Below are positions 23,850 through 33,922 of a stretch of 53,075 nt of DNA, piece by piece (position 1 is the stretch's first letter; every line of letters begins with the position of its first letter). The notes under the pieces were generated by a model. It ran no database searches. It worked only from the letters and a program-made list of their open reading frames with translations, and was not told the DNA's origin. Origin of the DNA: JAFDZW01 sp035632315 (GTDB taxonomy: Bacteria; Bacteroidota; Ignavibacteria; Palsa-1295); the NCBI GenBank assembly GCA_035632315.1, contig DASQGZ010000051.1:1-53075 (forward strand), read 5' to 3'. Position numbers and translations under genes: made by a program.

Positions 23850-26030
23850 TTAAAAAACAGTTTCTATCCTCAATGAATAACTGCGTAAGGGGGCAAGATT
23901 CCCTACAATCTCTACGTAATAATAATTCAGAAGATTCTCAATTTGAAAGGTCAAATGTGCAGGCACCCTTAAAATAGCATTTAAATTGTACCCTACTCGA
24001 GCGTCAAGTACATACGCATTTACTCTGGCGTCGCCATCCGGTACTTGGCGGATAAGCACAGAATCGAGCGACTCATACTTACTAATGTACCGAAAATCTG
24101 ACGACGCTTCAAAATTACCGAATGCTGTTGAAAGACGTACCTGAAACAAGTGGCGAGGTCGAAACTCTAATACACCACCTGTTACTTTGTTATGTGGGTA
24201 AACATACGTATACCCCAATCTCGCAGCTAATCTATCATCACCAAGCGGCATCCATTCAACAACTTCCTCATGCCCATAGATCTCTGCTTTCGTGATGTTT
24301 TGAAATTGAATGTATGAAGTCGTACCGGTGCTTATAAATGTCGGTTCGATCAGATGGTCAAACCCGGAATAGAAAATTGCGCCGTCGAGGAGGATATACC
24401 TATTTCGATAGGTCAATCCAGCCTCGGTAGAATAACTCCTTTCCGGAACAAGATCTAGGTTTGGTTTTACCGGAAAACCGGTAAAAACTTGATCGACAAA
24501 CTGTTCACTCATTGTTGGTGCGCGGAAACCGCTTCCGAGCGAGGCGCGAAAGGACAAATCATCATAAGGCTTGTATGTTATACCTAACTTTGGCGATAAA
24601 CTCGACATCCACATATTTGCATCGTATCGGATAGCGTCGGCGCGAAATCCGGCCGTCAGAATAATGGGATCGATTCGCCACTCTCCTTGCCCGAAGCCGG
24701 CGAATGAAATACCATGATGATCGCCAAATGCATCCGAAGTTATATTTTGAAAGCTTGTAATGATCCCGCCAGAAATAAAAAAAGGATTAATATCAGAGTT
24801 AATATCATACTCGGCAGTTGCGTTTATTCCTGCAGAATGCGGTCCCACCGGATCGCCTTGTTTTGACGGGTCTGTAGAGAATTTAGTATAGTAGACGTCC
24901 GCACGAACTGTTTGAGAGGTTTGCTCAGATATAAAGTCCAATGAGCTTTGCATATTTGCTTTGAACGAATGGATTCTTCCATTTAATGCACCGAGAGAAT
25001 CTGCCGGTAATAACGGCAAAGAAAGACTTTTCCAATATAGCCATCCGCCGTGATCTTCGTTGGCAATAAGCAGACTTGATGACAACTTAGCTGTCGAAGC
25101 TAACGGTGAAATCAGTTTAATAAAACCTCCCTCTTTATAGGAGTCGTCGCCCAAGCGATAGCCTTCATTACGACGTAATGTGATCGTCCCGAGTATGCCT
25201 GAACTACCGATCATACCTGAAGAACCTGCTTCCAAAGAGACAAAGCGCCGGTTTAATGTGGGGACTTCCCATTCACTATATTTTGGTTTATCATACATTC
25301 CCGTAAGCAGCGTTATTGCTGTTTGGGACGTATCGGCCGGAACTCTGCTGATCACATTGATAACACCGCCAAGCGCACTTGAACCATACAGTGCCGAACC
25401 TGCACCTTTGACAACCTCAATTCGCTCAATGTCAAGCATCGGAACGACATCGAATTTTATATCTCCGTTATCTGCGGCCAGCAGCGGCATGCCATCAAGC
25501 AGGAACAGAACCCGGGACCCGACACCTCTTCCATAGCCCGATGAACCTCGAATATTTACCTGAGACTCAGTCACGCTTATACCGGGAATCCATCGAAGCG
25601 CATTATCTATGGCAAAAGAACCGCGGGATAATAACTCTGCAGGTTTAACGACACTGATGGATACAGGAACATCTTGCGATGCAGTTGCATGCCTCTCGGC
25701 AGTGATAACGATCTCATCGATTCGCTTTTTCTGTGGAGTAAGTAGGATCTCAATAAAGAGTCGTTTCCCAAAATCAATGATAGTATCTGTATATCCAATT
25801 GCCGAAACTCTGACAAATACTGCTCCGATTATCAATGGGAAGTTGTATCTACCATCTGAATTTGATGAACGAACAAATAACCTTTTATGATTTATGTCCT
25901 CAAGTGAAACTGTCGCACCGGTTACTGGGGTCCTCGTCGAAATATCAATCAACCGTCCTTGAATTTGCTCTTGTGCAAAAAGAACTGTCGGAAGTAAAAT
26001 GAATATTAAAATAAAGAAACAATTCTTCAT
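23850..26030 (-). CDS. TonB-dependent outer membrane receptor
   Basis: A 726-residue importer energised through TonB. It has a signal peptide (MKNCFFILIFILLPTVLFAQ) and a carboxypeptidase-regulatory-like domain at about 22-105 (QGRLIDISTRTPVTGATVSL). A possible TonB-box region follows around DEIVITAERHA. The plug is at about 115-230 (IPGISVTESQVNIRG, LFLLDGMPLL, IERIEVVKGAGSALYGSSAL). The 22-strand barrel ends in aromatic SYSLRIETVF. The plug is of the vitamin B12/siderophore type rather than SusC-like. It overlaps the preceding lipoprotein by four bases and precedes tatD by three. The cobalamin adenosyltransferase 9 kb away makes B12 an attractive but untested ligand. Confidence 0.93.
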   Translation of the reverse strand: MKNCFFILIFILLPTVLFAQEQIQGRLIDISTRTPVTGATVSLEDINHKRLFVRSSNSDGRYNFPLIIGAVFVRVSAIGYTDTIIDFGKRLFIEILLTPQKKRIDEIVITAERHATASQDVPVSISVVKPAELLSRGSFAIDNALRWIPGISVTESQVNIRGSSGYGRGVGSRVLFLLDGMPLLAADNGDIKFDVVPMLDIERIEVVKGAGSALYGSSALGGVINVISRVPADTSQTAITLLTGMYDKPKYSEWEVPTLNRRFVSLEAGSSGMIGSSGILGTITLRRNEGYRLGDDSYKEGGFIKLISPLASTAKLSSSLLIANEDHGGWLYWKSLSLPLLPADSLGALNGRIHSFKANMQSSLDFISEQTSQTVRADVYYTKFSTDPSKQGDPVGPHSAGINATAEYDINSDINPFFISGGIITSFQNITSDAFGDHHGISFAGFGQGEWRIDPIILTAGFRADAIRYDANMWMSSLSPKLGITYKPYDDLSFRASLGSGFRAPTMSEQFVDQVFTGFPVKPNLDLVPERSYSTEAGLTYRNRYILLDGAIFYSGFDHLIEPTFISTGTTSYIQFQNITKAEIYGHEEVVEWMPLGDDRLAARLGYTYVYPHNKVTGGVLEFRPRHLFQVRLSTAFGNFEASSDFRYISKYESLDSVLIRQVPDGDARVNAYVLDARVGYNLNAILRVPAHLTFQIENLLNYYYVEIVGNLAPLRSYSLRIETVF

Positions 26031-26518
26031 TTGACAAACGGCTGGCGAGGGAGTGAATCGAACCGTGCGACAAGGTTGATCGTGTCAATATGATCGCCTG
26101 CCAAGAGAGTAAATGATTGCGCCGAATCAAACAGTGTATGCGCAAACCCCAAAATTTGCCAATCAAGGGTGAGGCTGTCCGGGCGACCAAATTTCTCGAT
26201 TACGCCCAGATAATGATAAATGCCAGGGGAAGGAGGTGTTATCAAAAATGAAGTATCTCGTATCGGACACGCAACTAACTGATCGACGACGATCGTCTTC
26301 CCGTAATTTGCAAATACGTTTGCAACGGAAAAAGGAGCGGGGTCTTCCGACAAAACAACTGCCAGGACTACGATCGAATCGCATTGTGGCAGCTTGCCCT
26401 CAAAATGAACAGTACCACTGATCGCCGTAGTCGAGTCAGGGGACGGCGGTGTGAGCCCCCGGTCACACCCTCCAAAGACCCAAAGCATTAAAAGCATCGC
26501 TACAACTGAACGGTACAT
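26027..26518 (-). CDS. Lipoprotein co-transcribed with the TonB receptor
   Basis: A 163-residue protein with a lipoprotein signal MYRSVVAMLLMLWVFGGC (lipid-modified Cys18) and a mature part that reads as one beta-sandwich (ISGTVHFEGKLPQCDSIVVLAVV, PGIYHYLGVIEKFG). It ends in ATGA overlapping the receptor start, so the two are translationally coupled. A surface or periplasmic accessory for substrate capture is a reasonable inference. The family is not one I recognise. Confidence 0.8.
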   Translation of the reverse strand: MYRSVVAMLLMLWVFGGCDRGLTPPSPDSTTAISGTVHFEGKLPQCDSIVVLAVVLSEDPAPFSVANVFANYGKTIVVDQLVACPIRDTSFLITPPSPGIYHYLGVIEKFGRPDSLTLDWQILGFAHTLFDSAQSFTLLAGDHIDTINLVARFDSLPRQPFVK

Positions 26519-26630
26519 TCGTGTTGCGGCTAACAGATGATTCTTCGTTGCGGTTCTGAAATCAGAGGTGACGTTTTTTTACCTTGCACGTTCCGAACGT
26601 CTGCAAATAAGTATCGGTTTTGTAATATCA

Positions 26631-29600
26631 ATGAACACCGTTTCCCGCATATCCAGCCTCTTGTTATTACTGCTGGTATCCCATGTATTCGCCCAAGGGC
26701 GCGAAGCACGGAGTATCATCGTCAAATTTCGCAGTGCAATTACAATCCTTGCACCAAGTAATTCGATTCAAAAGACGATCAGGTCCGTCTCGACGAGAAG
26801 CCTGCAAGAATGCGCGCATATTACGCCTGTATCCGGCAGAAATAACATCCAATCTACTCATTCACAATATGGCTTAGACCGAACGATTGTTGTTCTTTTA
26901 TCTGACACCATCAGCGCTGAGAACGCAGTAAATGCCCTGAGCGCATTCCCAGAAATAGAATACGCAGAACCAAATTATATTTATCACATTGATGCGCTCC
27001 AACCTCCCAATGATTCGCTTTATGCAGGCCAGTGGGCACATACTGTCATGGATGTGCTTGGTGCATGGCAAACAACTCAAGGTGATACATCTATACATAT
27101 TGGCTTTGTCGATACCGGAGTCGAATGGGACCACCCCGACCTTGTCGGCCAGTTTGCACTAAATTCTGCAGAGGATATTAACCACAATGGACTGTTCGAT
27201 CCTTGGCCCTCAACTGAAAAAAGAGTTGATGCTCATGGAGATTCTGTTTATGGCGATCTTGATGGCATCGATGAAGACGGTAATGGCTACGTTGACGATG
27301 TTATCGGTTATGATTTTGTCGATCAGGAAAGTATTAACTTCGGGGATGCTTCAGGACGCGATCCGATACCTCAGGATGAGGGGCCGTATAGTCATGGTAC
27401 TGCTGTTGCCGGCGTCATTGCTGCAAAAGCAAATAATAAGATCGGCGTTGCCGGTATTGCTCCCGGCTGCCGGCTTGTCGCACTTCGGGCGTTCGATGCG
27501 ACGGGTAATGCCGAAAGCGATGACATTGCGAGTGCAATCATATATGCAGCAGATAACGGTGTCCGTATCCTCAACTTATCATTCGGTGATGTTATCCAGT
27601 CAAAACTACAGCGGGATGCGATCAGATATGCAAACGATAAAGGTGTGTTGGTTGTGGCTTCAAGCGGGAACGATGGTTCTGACGGACGGCACTACCCGTC
27701 GGATTTTGATGAATGCGTATCCGTTGGGATGACTGCACAGGACAACACAGGAAAAGAAGTTCTTGCTATCGGTTCATCACACGGAGAAGGAATGGACATT
27801 ATTGCACCCGGACAACAGATTCTTACAACAGCCGGCAACGGAGGGTATCAATACATTTCCGGGACAAGTTTCAGCTCCCCGGCCACTGCTGCTGTTGCAG
27901 GTCTGATATTAGCACATAATAATGAATTGACAAATACAGACGTCCGCTCTATTCTTGAATCGACCACTGACTACATATCTGCCAGCGGGTACGATCATAA
28001 TCACGCCAATGGACGCGTGAATGCAAAACGAGCAGTAGAGTTTCTCGGCGGAGCAAGAATAAAAATTACATCCCAGAATACGGATGATGTAATATTAATC
28101 GATTCAACGGTCTCAATATCAGGAAGTGCAGCGTCAACGTTATTTAAGTCCTACACTATATCATTTGCGATGGGCTTGAACCCTGACAATAATCCCGCTG
28201 TACCTCCAACTTGGACTCTAATAGATTCAAGCGACAAACAAGTGATCGGCGGCAATCTTGCAAATTGGAATACATCCAATTTAATACCCGGAATTTACAC
28301 CCTCCGATTGGCCATCCGCACGAGCGACTCCAGATCTGTAGAAGAACGAATGACGATCACATTGGCAAAGAGCCAGCCATTCAATGTCGTGTTCAACATT
28401 GACACAATGTATGAAAATGAACGGCGCATTTTGCTCATACGAGCACGAAGTGATGTGCTTACAAATGCAACGCTATATTATAGAAGCTTTCCGGGCTCTA
28501 AATGGTCGGCAAAGAACGATGATCTATTCGCGCATGGTCATTTTATTAAATTGAACTCGAATGATATTCAACCCGGTGTCCCGATCGATCTAAAACTTGT
28601 AACAAGAGCAAACAGCAAAGACTCAGTTGCTCTCTTGGCAACATCGACTCTTCCAAATGATGCAATAGATCAAAGTGGGTTTGTTCAAAAAAATTATTCT
28701 CTTCCCAGCGGATATTTATTAGATACTATTTTTTCAAACTCACAGGGAAGCATTGCTCTTGAGAGTATCGCCCCGGGCGGAGCTGACTTCGGGTATCCAT
28801 TCGCATTCATTTTTAACAAAGTTAAAAATGAATTTACTGCGATCGACTCATTGCAACTCGCCGGATTACCTCGCTCTGTCGGGAATGTCTTGGGTGACGG
28901 AGTACCCGAATTTTTAATAAGTGGGTCGTTTAACAGCACATATATTTATAAGCCGAATGCAACACATCCCGTTTTCGGCGACATTGTCTTTTCCGATACA
29001 ACAAGCGGCGCATTCTATCCCACGTTACTCGCGGATATTGACGGAGACGAGAAAGACGAACTAATAGGGCTTTCAACAAATAAAGTTGGAAGCATCTTTC
29101 AATCTCAGTATGAGGTCGACAAAATCTCTTCCGGCACAAGAATACCTTTTGGAAGCTTAGTGAATCCCACTCCTCCGGCGCCACATTTTACGACAAACAA
29201 CTATAATACTCCCGATACCAGGTCGGCAGATTTCTTGGGAGACGGGCATAAAGAACTTGTGATTCTTGATGACGATGCCGATCTGTTGATCTATAAATTT
29301 AACCCAAATTCTCCGACAAAATTCGATACTATTTTTACAGATCAGAATGACGGCTATACAGAAGGCAGAAATTTTGCAATCGGCGATTTTAATGGAGATG
29401 GGAAGCCTGACATCGCTCTTGCATTTCATACAAGCTATGATGTAAATGCAGACAATGAATACGACCCATCATATTGGACGCTGAAAGTCTTTTTGAATCA
29501 GGGTGGCGGATCGTTTAAGACAATATATCAAGATCATTTTTATCTTGCCCGTTCTCAATCACCATATCGTTCAAGCGTTGGAGCGATTCACAATGTGACC

Positions 29601-30986
29601 GGCTCTGCCGGTGATAATCTTGTTCTGTCATTTTTTCCGAATTTTTATTTATTTGGATTTGATGTGCAGTCCCAAACAATAGTCCCTCAATGGCAATACC
29701 CTGTCGCAAATTCGCCACGCGGAGCAACCGCGTTCGATTTTGATGGAAATGGAAAAAGAGAATTTGGATTTGATACCGGTGACTCGATCCATTTTTTTGA
29801 ACGAGTCCAAGATATTGCTTCACAAACTCCGCCTCCTGCTGGGTTAGACGTAATACCGAGAGACAGCAATAGAGTGGGCATTCGTTGGGCAAACGAGCCT
29901 CAAGCAGCAATCTATTATATTCTTCGAGCGGACGATCTCCCGACTGCACTGTATCAAGTCATTGATTCAACGACATCAACAACATACAGCGACACAACAG
30001 TTGTCGATCATAAGTCGTATATTTATTCGGTGCAAGCATATTCACCGAACTTCGTCAAACATCTTAGTGACCCTGCGCTTGGAATTGCAGCCTACGTCCA
30101 CCCGAAACCATTTATTTCGATAAAGTCTGCATCCGAGAGGTTTCTCGTCTTACACACTTCCCAACCGGTTTCAACACACGGGTTAAGCGGCGGTGAATTT
30201 GTCATTGATGATTCGGTCGGAATATCAACGGCGATCATCTCCGGGGATAGTTCGGTCACATTGACTTTACTTACTATCCCTGAATCGGGTATTCAGCATT
30301 CGCTTAGAGTTCGCTCTACCGAATTAAGAGATGTTTGGAGCTCCCCATTTGACACTTCTCGCCTCGCGACATGGAAACCGGCAACACCGGTCCCGAATCC
30401 TGAATTTTATATAACTCGTTGGAGATTTGAAGGAGCATCTCGTATTCACATTGAATTTTCCATGCGACCGGATGATAACGCACTTGTAGTAAGCCACTAT
30501 TCGTTGACGCCGTTTGGGAGACTCTTAGTGGTCTCACGCGACCCCGCAAATGACAGCGCGGTGTTTATTGACCTCGCTGCAGGGTCAGGTTTTGCACCTA
30601 TCGGGAAATCGTATGTCATTTGCACTGACAGCATCACCTCGAACGCCATCCCTATTATCGAATCAGGTTCATGCGCAGGAGAAACGCCAACCGCTCCTTC
30701 GCTCGAGCATTTATTCGTTTATCCGAACCCCGCAAAATCATCGGATGAAACGTTGACGTTTGCCGGACTTACTGCGCAAGCACAAATTGCCGTTTACTCA
30801 CAAGACTTACATCTCTTAAAACGTCTTTCAACATTTGACCATACTGGCGGGCTCATGTGGGATATGCGTGATGAAGCCGGAGAATTGCTGCCAAGTGGTA
30901 TTTATCTATATCACGTAACGGGCAAAGACGATATCGGCAATGACGTAGCGCCGTTCGAAGCGAAATTTGTTATTATCAGGAATTAG
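26631..30986 (+). CDS. Secreted subtilisin-like serine protease with FG-GAP repeats and T9SS sorting domain
   Basis: A 1451-residue S8 peptidase. I start it at ATG 26631, which gives the signal peptide MNTVSRISSLLLLLLVSHVFAQ; the frame is open from 26568, but that extension would bury the signal. An N-terminal propeptide-like region (IIVKFRSAI, IEYAEPNYIY) precedes the catalytic domain. The triad is D161 (GFVDTGVEWDHPD), H255 (SHGTAVAGVIAAK) and S413 (SGTSFSSPATAAVAG). Residues about 690-1060 carry FG-GAP/VCBS-like calcium-loop repeats (GDFNGDGKPDIALAF, DIDGDEKDELIG), followed by an Fn3-like unit. The last 80 residues are a T9SS type A domain (VYPNPAK ... LPSGIYLYHVTG). Likely exported to the surface or medium and matured by propeptide removal. 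Confidence 0.93.
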   Translation: MNTVSRISSLLLLLLVSHVFAQGREARSIIVKFRSAITILAPSNSIQKTIRSVSTRSLQECAHITPVSGRNNIQSTHSQYGLDRTIVVLLSDTISAENAVNALSAFPEIEYAEPNYIYHIDALQPPNDSLYAGQWAHTVMDVLGAWQTTQGDTSIHIGFVDTGVEWDHPDLVGQFALNSAEDINHNGLFDPWPSTEKRVDAHGDSVYGDLDGIDEDGNGYVDDVIGYDFVDQESINFGDASGRDPIPQDEGPYSHGTAVAGVIAAKANNKIGVAGIAPGCRLVALRAFDATGNAESDDIASAIIYAADNGVRILNLSFGDVIQSKLQRDAIRYANDKGVLVVASSGNDGSDGRHYPSDFDECVSVGMTAQDNTGKEVLAIGSSHGEGMDIIAPGQQILTTAGNGGYQYISGTSFSSPATAAVAGLILAHNNELTNTDVRSILESTTDYISASGYDHNHANGRVNAKRAVEFLGGARIKITSQNTDDVILIDSTVSISGSAASTLFKSYTISFAMGLNPDNNPAVPPTWTLIDSSDKQVIGGNLANWNTSNLIPGIYTLRLAIRTSDSRSVEERMTITLAKSQPFNVVFNIDTMYENERRILLIRARSDVLTNATLYYRSFPGSKWSAKNDDLFAHGHFIKLNSNDIQPGVPIDLKLVTRANSKDSVALLATSTLPNDAIDQSGFVQKNYSLPSGYLLDTIFSNSQGSIALESIAPGGADFGYPFAFIFNKVKNEFTAIDSLQLAGLPRSVGNVLGDGVPEFLISGSFNSTYIYKPNATHPVFGDIVFSDTTSGAFYPTLLADIDGDEKDELIGLSTNKVGSIFQSQYEVDKISSGTRIPFGSLVNPTPPAPHFTTNNYNTPDTRSADFLGDGHKELVILDDDADLLIYKFNPNSPTKFDTIFTDQNDGYTEGRNFAIGDFNGDGKPDIALAFHTSYDVNADNEYDPSYWTLKVFLNQGGGSFKTIYQDHFYLARSQSPYRSSVGAIHNVTGSAGDNLVLSFFPNFYLFGFDVQSQTIVPQWQYPVANSPRGATAFDFDGNGKREFGFDTGDSIHFFERVQDIASQTPPPAGLDVIPRDSNRVGIRWANEPQAAIYYILRADDLPTALYQVIDSTTSTTYSDTTVVDHKSYIYSVQAYSPNFVKHLSDPALGIAAYVHPKPFISIKSASERFLVLHTSQPVSTHGLSGGEFVIDDSVGISTAIISGDSSVTLTLLTIPESGIQHSLRVRSTELRDVWSSPFDTSRLATWKPATPVPNPEFYITRWRFEGASRIHIEFSMRPDDNALVVSHYSLTPFGRLLVVSRDPANDSAVFIDLAAGSGFAPIGKSYVICTDSITSNAIPIIESGSCAGETPTAPSLEHLFVYPNPAKSSDETLTFAGLTAQAQIAVYSQDLHLLKRLSTFDHTGGLMWDMRDEAGELLPSGIYLYHVTGKDDIGNDVAPFEAKFVIIRN

Positions 30987-30998
30987 AAGTGGTAAGAG

Positions 30999-31085
30999 CG
31001 GAGAGGGAGAGATTCGAACTCTCGATACCTTTGCAGGTATAACGGTTTTCGAGACCGCCGCATTCGACCACTCTGCCACCTCTCC
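30999..31085 (-). tRNA. tRNA-Ser (anticodon CGA)
   Basis: An 87-base class II tRNA on the minus strand. The 7-bp acceptor stem GGAGAGG/CCTCTCC is perfect with discriminator G. The anticodon stem-loop is CGGT-CTCGAAA-ACCG, giving anticodon CGA (reads UCG). A long variable arm and the T-loop GTTCGAATC follow. CCA is not encoded. It lies only 12 bases beyond the convergent protease gene. Confidence 0.95.
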
Positions 31086-31137
31086 TCGAGAAAGAACCGA
31101 CACTTAACCGCCATCAGGAATCGCACGTTCCCGTTTG

Positions 31138-32862
31138 TTAAAACGAAAAATTATGAGTATATGTGAGCGTTGCTAAAATTTCCGTGAATGGCGGTACAGT
31201 CGCAAGGGTGTTGGAATTTTCAGTTGCATATAGTGTAAATGCGAGCGTTCCTTGAGTGCTGATCCGGTAACTTGCGTTGACACTTTGGCTATATGTGCTC
31301 GTTGTATTAATATCCGTAATCGTGCTTTGCGTAAAGCCGAATGAACCCCCAAGGGACAATTTATTATCTAGCAAGGCCTTAGATGCATTCACTGTCAACC
31401 CTTTCAAAGAAGTAGTGATTGCTGCCTGTTTTGAATCGGCAATAAGCAACGACCCTCCGAGGCTTAATGATGTTTTAAGAAAAGTGATGTTGTAATTGAT
31501 CGTTCCGCTTGTTGTTTTCGAATTCGCATACTGCTGTGTAAAAATGTTTTGATCGGTGTAATCTTGGTACGAACCGGAAACAATCACCGATTGAGTTGTT
31601 GTCGAAGAAATAAATAAAAACCGCGGCGTGATCGAAGCAGATTGTGCGACACTGCTGACTCTCGTCGAGTCGTTGATCAGTGTGCTTTTTGGATTTGTTC
31701 CTTGCTGCGTCGAGTAATTTGCATAATTCATATCCAATCCGAATACCTGAGTCGGATTTATACTGATATTCCCCGAACCAATGATGCGCTGGGTTTTCGC
31801 AAGCTTCGTCCCGAGTACATTGTCGTTTTGGATACCAACAGAACCTGAAACCCGCAGTTTATTTTGGAATGCGTCAAATGAAGGAGCAATAGTATAGTTT
31901 TCAATATCTGTAGTAAAATAATATGCTCCGAGGGATGTAAAATCCGGCTCTATACGCTCGTACCCCACCCGCATGCCAAAATGAGGAACCCGAAAAGTGA
32001 GCCCTGTTGTGGATGCAAACAATAAACTTGTTGAAGAGCGTGTGTCAATTATCCATTGTAGGCTTTTCGGTATCTGCGTTGAGTCAACAAGCGGTGAACG
32101 AATGTCTCTGGTAAGGAAGCTTCCGGCAACTTCCCCGTCAAAAGTAAGCGCTTCGATGATCTTGATTCGTGTGTTCATACCCAATATTGTATTTTCCTGC
32201 GGGAAAAGGTCAATTTTTACAGGCGGATGCGAAAGTGATGCCGAATCATCTTTCGCGTGCAAATAAATAAGGTCGAAAAAAGCCTGGTCATTGCCGTAGC
32301 CTATCTTACCGGCAAATCCCATTCGTTGGTATGCGGGCTGCACCGCAACGTTGGTCGTATCTTCTTCTACGGCTCTCTGAAAACGTCCATACATAAAAGA
32401 AAAACGTAATGGGTCCGGGTCTAAGTCAATTCCTGCCCCTAAAAACGTAATCCCTGCCAGCGTGTATTTGGAGTAACTCAGCGACCTGTACCCGAGATGA
32501 AGCGTTGCCCACTTGTATTGCGGGGAAACACCAAGTTGGTTAAATGGCTGGCGGAACGAGCTTTCCTGATCGGATAAAACAAATGTAAACGGTAATGAAA
32601 ATCCTCCGAATGAAAGTGACGGCGTTCCGACGATGGTCCATCCGGTTGGCGGTCGTCGCGCAGGAGCACCGGACACAGAGTATTTATTGGCTGAAATACT
32701 AATCGAACCATCAAGATGCACGGGAAGACTTGTGTCAGTAGCTGTAGAGTCCTGTGCTTTTGCCGCAAACGGGGATATTAATAATAAACTGACGAATATC
32801 GCAATTCGACGGCAAAGCCGTTTTCGTTTATCGGAATAATATATAAGGCGTGTCCCCTTCAC
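31138..32862 (-). CDS. Predicted outer membrane beta-barrel protein
   Basis: A 574-residue protein with a signal peptide whose basic n-region is long (MKGTRLIYYSDKRKRLCRRI) and which is cleaved near AKA|Q at residue 36. The rest is a run of amphipathic beta strands with alternating aromatic residues (SPQYKWATLHLGYRSLSYSKY, TQSASITPRFLFISS). It ends ATLTYTHNFSF with the terminal aromatic expected of an outer membrane barrel. Around residue 60 there is a Pro/Arg-rich loop (GAPARRPPTGW). Similar proteins of unknown function are common in Bacteroidota genomes. It is monocistronic, divergent from the ABC exporter and downstream in the minus direction of no clear partner. Confidence 0.8.
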   Translation of the reverse strand: MKGTRLIYYSDKRKRLCRRIAIFVSLLLISPFAAKAQDSTATDTSLPVHLDGSISISANKYSVSGAPARRPPTGWTIVGTPSLSFGGFSLPFTFVLSDQESSFRQPFNQLGVSPQYKWATLHLGYRSLSYSKYTLAGITFLGAGIDLDPDPLRFSFMYGRFQRAVEEDTTNVAVQPAYQRMGFAGKIGYGNDQAFFDLIYLHAKDDSASLSHPPVKIDLFPQENTILGMNTRIKIIEALTFDGEVAGSFLTRDIRSPLVDSTQIPKSLQWIIDTRSSTSLLFASTTGLTFRVPHFGMRVGYERIEPDFTSLGAYYFTTDIENYTIAPSFDAFQNKLRVSGSVGIQNDNVLGTKLAKTQRIIGSGNISINPTQVFGLDMNYANYSTQQGTNPKSTLINDSTRVSSVAQSASITPRFLFISSTTTQSVIVSGSYQDYTDQNIFTQQYANSKTTSGTINYNITFLKTSLSLGGSLLIADSKQAAITTSLKGLTVNASKALLDNKLSLGGSFGFTQSTITDINTTSTYSQSVNASYRISTQGTLAFTLYATENSNTLATVPPFTEILATLTYTHNFSF

Positions 32863-32935
32863 AGGATTTACGTAAATGAATCTACTGCAAAACTATGAAT
32901 TTTTTCAAATGTTCTTGAAAAAACCGAAAATAGGC

Positions 32936-32963
32936 TTGCGTAGTGGTTAGATTAGTATCTTTG
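32936..32963 (+). promoter_or_regulatory. Bacteroidota-type promoter upstream of the ABC exporter
   Basis: TATCTTTG at 32956-32963 matches the TAnnTTTG -7 element used by the primary sigma factor of Bacteroidota. A TTG at 32936-32938 lies 17 bases upstream in the -33 position. It is about 30 bases before the ATG at 32992. Confidence 0.5.
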
Positions 32964-32991
32964 TGTGCTTTCCTAAATTTCTTAACAATTA

Positions 32992-33912
32992 ATGAACGTC
33001 GTTTCTGTAGAATCTGTGACAAAGCGTTACGGCTCGGCGCTTGCCGTCAACTCAGTGTCGTTCTCCATTGGCGAAGGCTGTATCTTTGGCTTGCTTGGCC
33101 CTAACGGCGCCGGTAAAACATCGACTATTCGAATGCTAAATCTTATCACATTGCCTGATAGTGGCACGATAGAGTTATTTTCCGAGTCCCAAAAACCTGA
33201 ACATCAAAACCGCATCGGCTATATGCCTGAGGAGCGTGGATTATACCGAAAACTTCCCGTCCGTGAACAATTGGAGTATTTAGGTGCACTCCGCGGGCTT
33301 TCAACACAGCAGTTAAAAAAAAATATAGACTATTGGCTTGAACGCTTTGAGATCGAAAATTGGGCGAAAAAGAAAACCGGAGAACTATCCAAAGGAATGC
33401 AGCAAAAACTTCAGTTTATTGCAGCATTACTCCATGACCCTGATCTATATATTCTTGACGAACCGTTATCGGGTCTTGATCCGATTAATGCAGATATAAC
33501 CGATGAAATTATCCTTGAACTTCGGGCGAAAGGCAAAACGATCATCCTCTCCACACACCGGATGGAACAGGTTGAGCAGCTTTGTGATGAGATCGCATTA
33601 ATGAACCTGGGAAGTGTCGTTATTCGGGGATCGCTCCGTGATGTCAAGCAACACTCCGGGAAAAAAATGGTAAAATTTATTTTTGATGGAGACGATGCTT
33701 TTGTTAGTGAGCTTTCACATTTCCCTGTCAGGATCGCAGAACGACACCCGAATGAACTTCTTGTTGAGATGCTCCCGTCGAGCTCCACTCGCGAACTTCT
33801 GCAATACTTATCCGAAAAGACCAATATCGTAACTTGGCAGACGATCGAAACCCCGCTCAAAGAAATATTTCTTGAAGCCATAAACGGAAATCCCGCGCTG
33901 TCACAAAATTAA
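32992..33912 (+). CDS. ABC transporter ATP-binding protein, NatA-like
   Basis: A 306-residue ATPase subunit for the adjacent permease. Walker A is GLLGPNGAGKTSTIRML, the signature is GELSKGMQQKLQF, Walker B is DLYILDEPLSGLDP, and the switch histidine is in ILSTHRMEQVEQL. The roughly 90-residue C-terminal extension (KKMVKFIFDGDDAF to PLKEIFLEAI) is the regulatory domain of the NatA/CcmA/DrrA group, which pairs with ABC-2 type permeases for export. It is followed 10 bases later by the permease. Substrate unknown; Na+ or drug export in named relatives. Confidence 0.93.
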   Translation: MNVVSVESVTKRYGSALAVNSVSFSIGEGCIFGLLGPNGAGKTSTIRMLNLITLPDSGTIELFSESQKPEHQNRIGYMPEERGLYRKLPVREQLEYLGALRGLSTQQLKKNIDYWLERFEIENWAKKKTGELSKGMQQKLQFIAALLHDPDLYILDEPLSGLDPINADITDEIILELRAKGKTIILSTHRMEQVEQLCDEIALMNLGSVVIRGSLRDVKQHSGKKMVKFIFDGDDAFVSELSHFPVRIAERHPNELLVEMLPSSSTRELLQYLSEKTNIVTWQTIETPLKEIFLEAINGNPALSQN

Positions 33913-33922
33913 TTTACAAGTT

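Noticed and set aside
30906..31103. 65-codon minus-strand frame over the tRNA
   Set aside because: It is the translated tRNA-Ser plus the antisense protease end.
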